Made by a program: the position numbers and the translations under genes
Notes under the pieces: generated by a model
Databases searched by the model: none
Seen by the model: only the letters and a program-made list of their open reading frames with translations
Told to the model about the DNA's origin: nothing
Shown: piece after piece, positions 61,072 through 64,000 of the stretch
Layout: the number at the start of each line of letters is the position of its first letter
How positions within the stretch are numbered: the first letter of the stretch is position 1
Assembly: GCA_030770535.1 (NCBI GenBank)
Contig: JASVEC010000002.1
Location: 2,108,001-2,172,000 of the forward strand
Reading direction: 5' to 3'
DNA length: 64,000 nt
DNA from: Batkoa obscura
Lineage: Eukaryota > Entomophthoromycota > Entomophthoromycetes > Entomophthorales > Batkoaceae

Positions 61072-62338
61072 ATTAATCATTTATAGTCAAATAATAATAA
61101 TCTCTAAGTCGATTGTCCATTTAGTATGTACTTTCCTAACCTTTATTAAACAAAGTGAATTGAATTATTAGCTAAACATATTGATAAGTATATTTCTAGT
61201 TTAAAATAATTTTTACTTTATAAATAATCTTTAGTTAAAAACAAAACAAGTGAGATTAATATTAAATATATTCATAAATAATCTCATCTTTTTTTAAAAA
61301 AGGATATTAGTTACAATAGAGATTTTCATTTTTGAGCTGTTTAATAGAAAAAATTCTATTTATTTTGCCTACAAACATAAATTCTTTAATGTAGAAATTT
61401 ACCTATTGCAATTGTATATTCCTTACATGCTTTTTACAAAAGAATGTGAAAGTGCTCAAGAAAATACCTACAATGAATATATAGTCATTGAAATGTTCTG
61501 TAAGTTTCACACTTTTAGTTCTATATTTGATGAAATAAGAATAAATGAAACAAAATAATACGATTAAATAGATATTTTTAAGCATTATTAAATTACTAAA
61601 TAAAAATCAAGCTCCTTAAAAAGTTAATTTAGATCTATTTAAAGTTGTAAATAGTATTATAACATTTTTCATTCGAATTTGACAACGATTCAACTATAAA
61701 ATTTTTTAATTTATTGTCCTGTAAATAGTTTAAATATTATATAAGACTTTAAATAGTATTTAATGAATGAATTTCTAGTAAAATTGGTTTTCACTGAATA
61801 AAATTCAGCATCTGGTTGAGGCTTTGATTGATTTTATTAATTTTATTTACTTACTCCTATTGTATTGAAAATATAACTAAAAACATAGAATTTATAAAAC
61901 ATTGAGCTGCTGATATATTCATTGTAATATTAGGTGTATTTTTTAAAACTGGTTCTTTGAGCTATCTAGTCTGGTATGTATCGATTTTAATCGTTCAATA
62001 CTATAAAATTTAAAAAGATTCATATTCTAGTAAAAAGTTAACTCATAAGCAAAATTTTACTAGATAAAAGTAAAAATATTATTCTAATTATTAATATGCT
62101 ATCTCATAATACTAGTTTTAATCATATAAATGATAACAAAATAACTATATAGACATTTTATTAAACTATATTATTAATAAGCATCAATAACAAACAAGAA
62201 AGCATTAAAAATGATTTTTTACTACAACAAAGCATATCATTGAAACCTGTATATGATTGGCTCAAGTGACGAGATCAAAGGGATGCTATTGATTTTTTAT
62301 AAAAAAATCATCCAAATTAAAAAGAATCTTTTTATATC

Positions 62339-64000
<1,662 letters not shown>

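Larger units (their letters stand above)
57746..62338. other. 4.6-kb gene-free AT-rich block with miniature repeats
   Basis: No exon, RNA gene or family pattern recognised on either strand. It holds five copies of the ~105-bp element (59281-61071), the densest cluster in the window. A 60-codon minus frame at 61403-61585 begins with a hydrophobic stretch but has nothing else to support it. Confidence 0.6.

Noticed and set aside
61403-61585. 60-aa minus-strand frame with a hydrophobic N-terminus
   Set aside because: A single short frame in very AT-rich DNA, where hydrophobic runs of Ile, Phe and Leu arise by chance. No conserved features.

Overview
This window is eukaryotic, and almost certainly fungal, nuclear DNA. 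It is very AT-rich. Most genes are cut by 45-110 nt introns with GTAAGT-like donors and TAG acceptors. Fungal hallmarks are a Pmt4-type protein O-mannosyltransferase, an Mdv1/Caf4-type mitochondrial fission adaptor, a Zn2Cys6 transcription factor with a fungal-type middle region, Mhr1/mL67 and a Pof1-like nucleotidyltransferase. NDUFAF5 implies a respiratory complex I, so this is not a Saccharomyces-type yeast. The MLKL-like/Sel1 protein and the extreme AT content hint at an early-diverging filamentous fungus (for example an entomophthoralean), but the lineage is a guess.

Layout. 1-785: 5' part of RPL15 (minus). 0.8-4.6 kb: gene-poor, one small secreted protein. 4.6-16.8 kb: GST, RPT1, RGP1, MDV1-like, a decayed tandem copy of MHR1, intact MHR1, POF1-like. 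17.3-23.2 kb: PMT4, SHQ1, a 12-cysteine secreted protein. 23.2-25.9 kb: gene-poor. 25.9-36.6 kb: the densest block, with an HGSNAT/NagX-like membrane acetyltransferase, FAF1-like, NDUFAF5, VPS33 and UTP21. 36.6-39.5 kb: low-complexity spacer with a 72-aa secreted peptide and a telomere-like repeat. 39.5-45.7 kb: C2H2 factor, LRR protein, TMEM254-like protein, NHP6. 47.7-57.7 kb: MCT-type transporter, an intronless MLKL-like pseudokinase with Sel1 repeats, MOT1-type molybdate transporter, PAP2 lipid phosphatase, Zn2Cys6 factor. 57.7-62.3 kb: gene-free. 62.3 kb to the end: 5' part of SMC3.

The genes are mainly housekeeping: translation and ribosome assembly (RPL15, FAF1, UTP21, SHQ1), proteasome, vesicle traffic (RGP1, VPS33), mitochondria (MDV1, MHR1, NDUFAF5) and chromatin (NHP6, SMC3). 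There is no operon-like logic. Between them lie about 15 copies of one ~105-bp miniature inverted-repeat element, all intergenic. No LTR, viral or Polinton-like element, tRNA, rRNA or CRISPR was seen.

The most interesting locus is 49863-52310. It encodes a predicted four-helix-bundle N-terminus plus a pseudokinase whose DFG position reads GFE, as in vertebrate MLKL, followed by Sel1 repeats. Other points are a tandem MHR1 pseudogene, a 12-nt microexon in NDUFAF5, a GC-AG intron in SHQ1, an interstitial telomere-like tract, and CpG-decay forms of the repeat that keep its internal hairpin paired.
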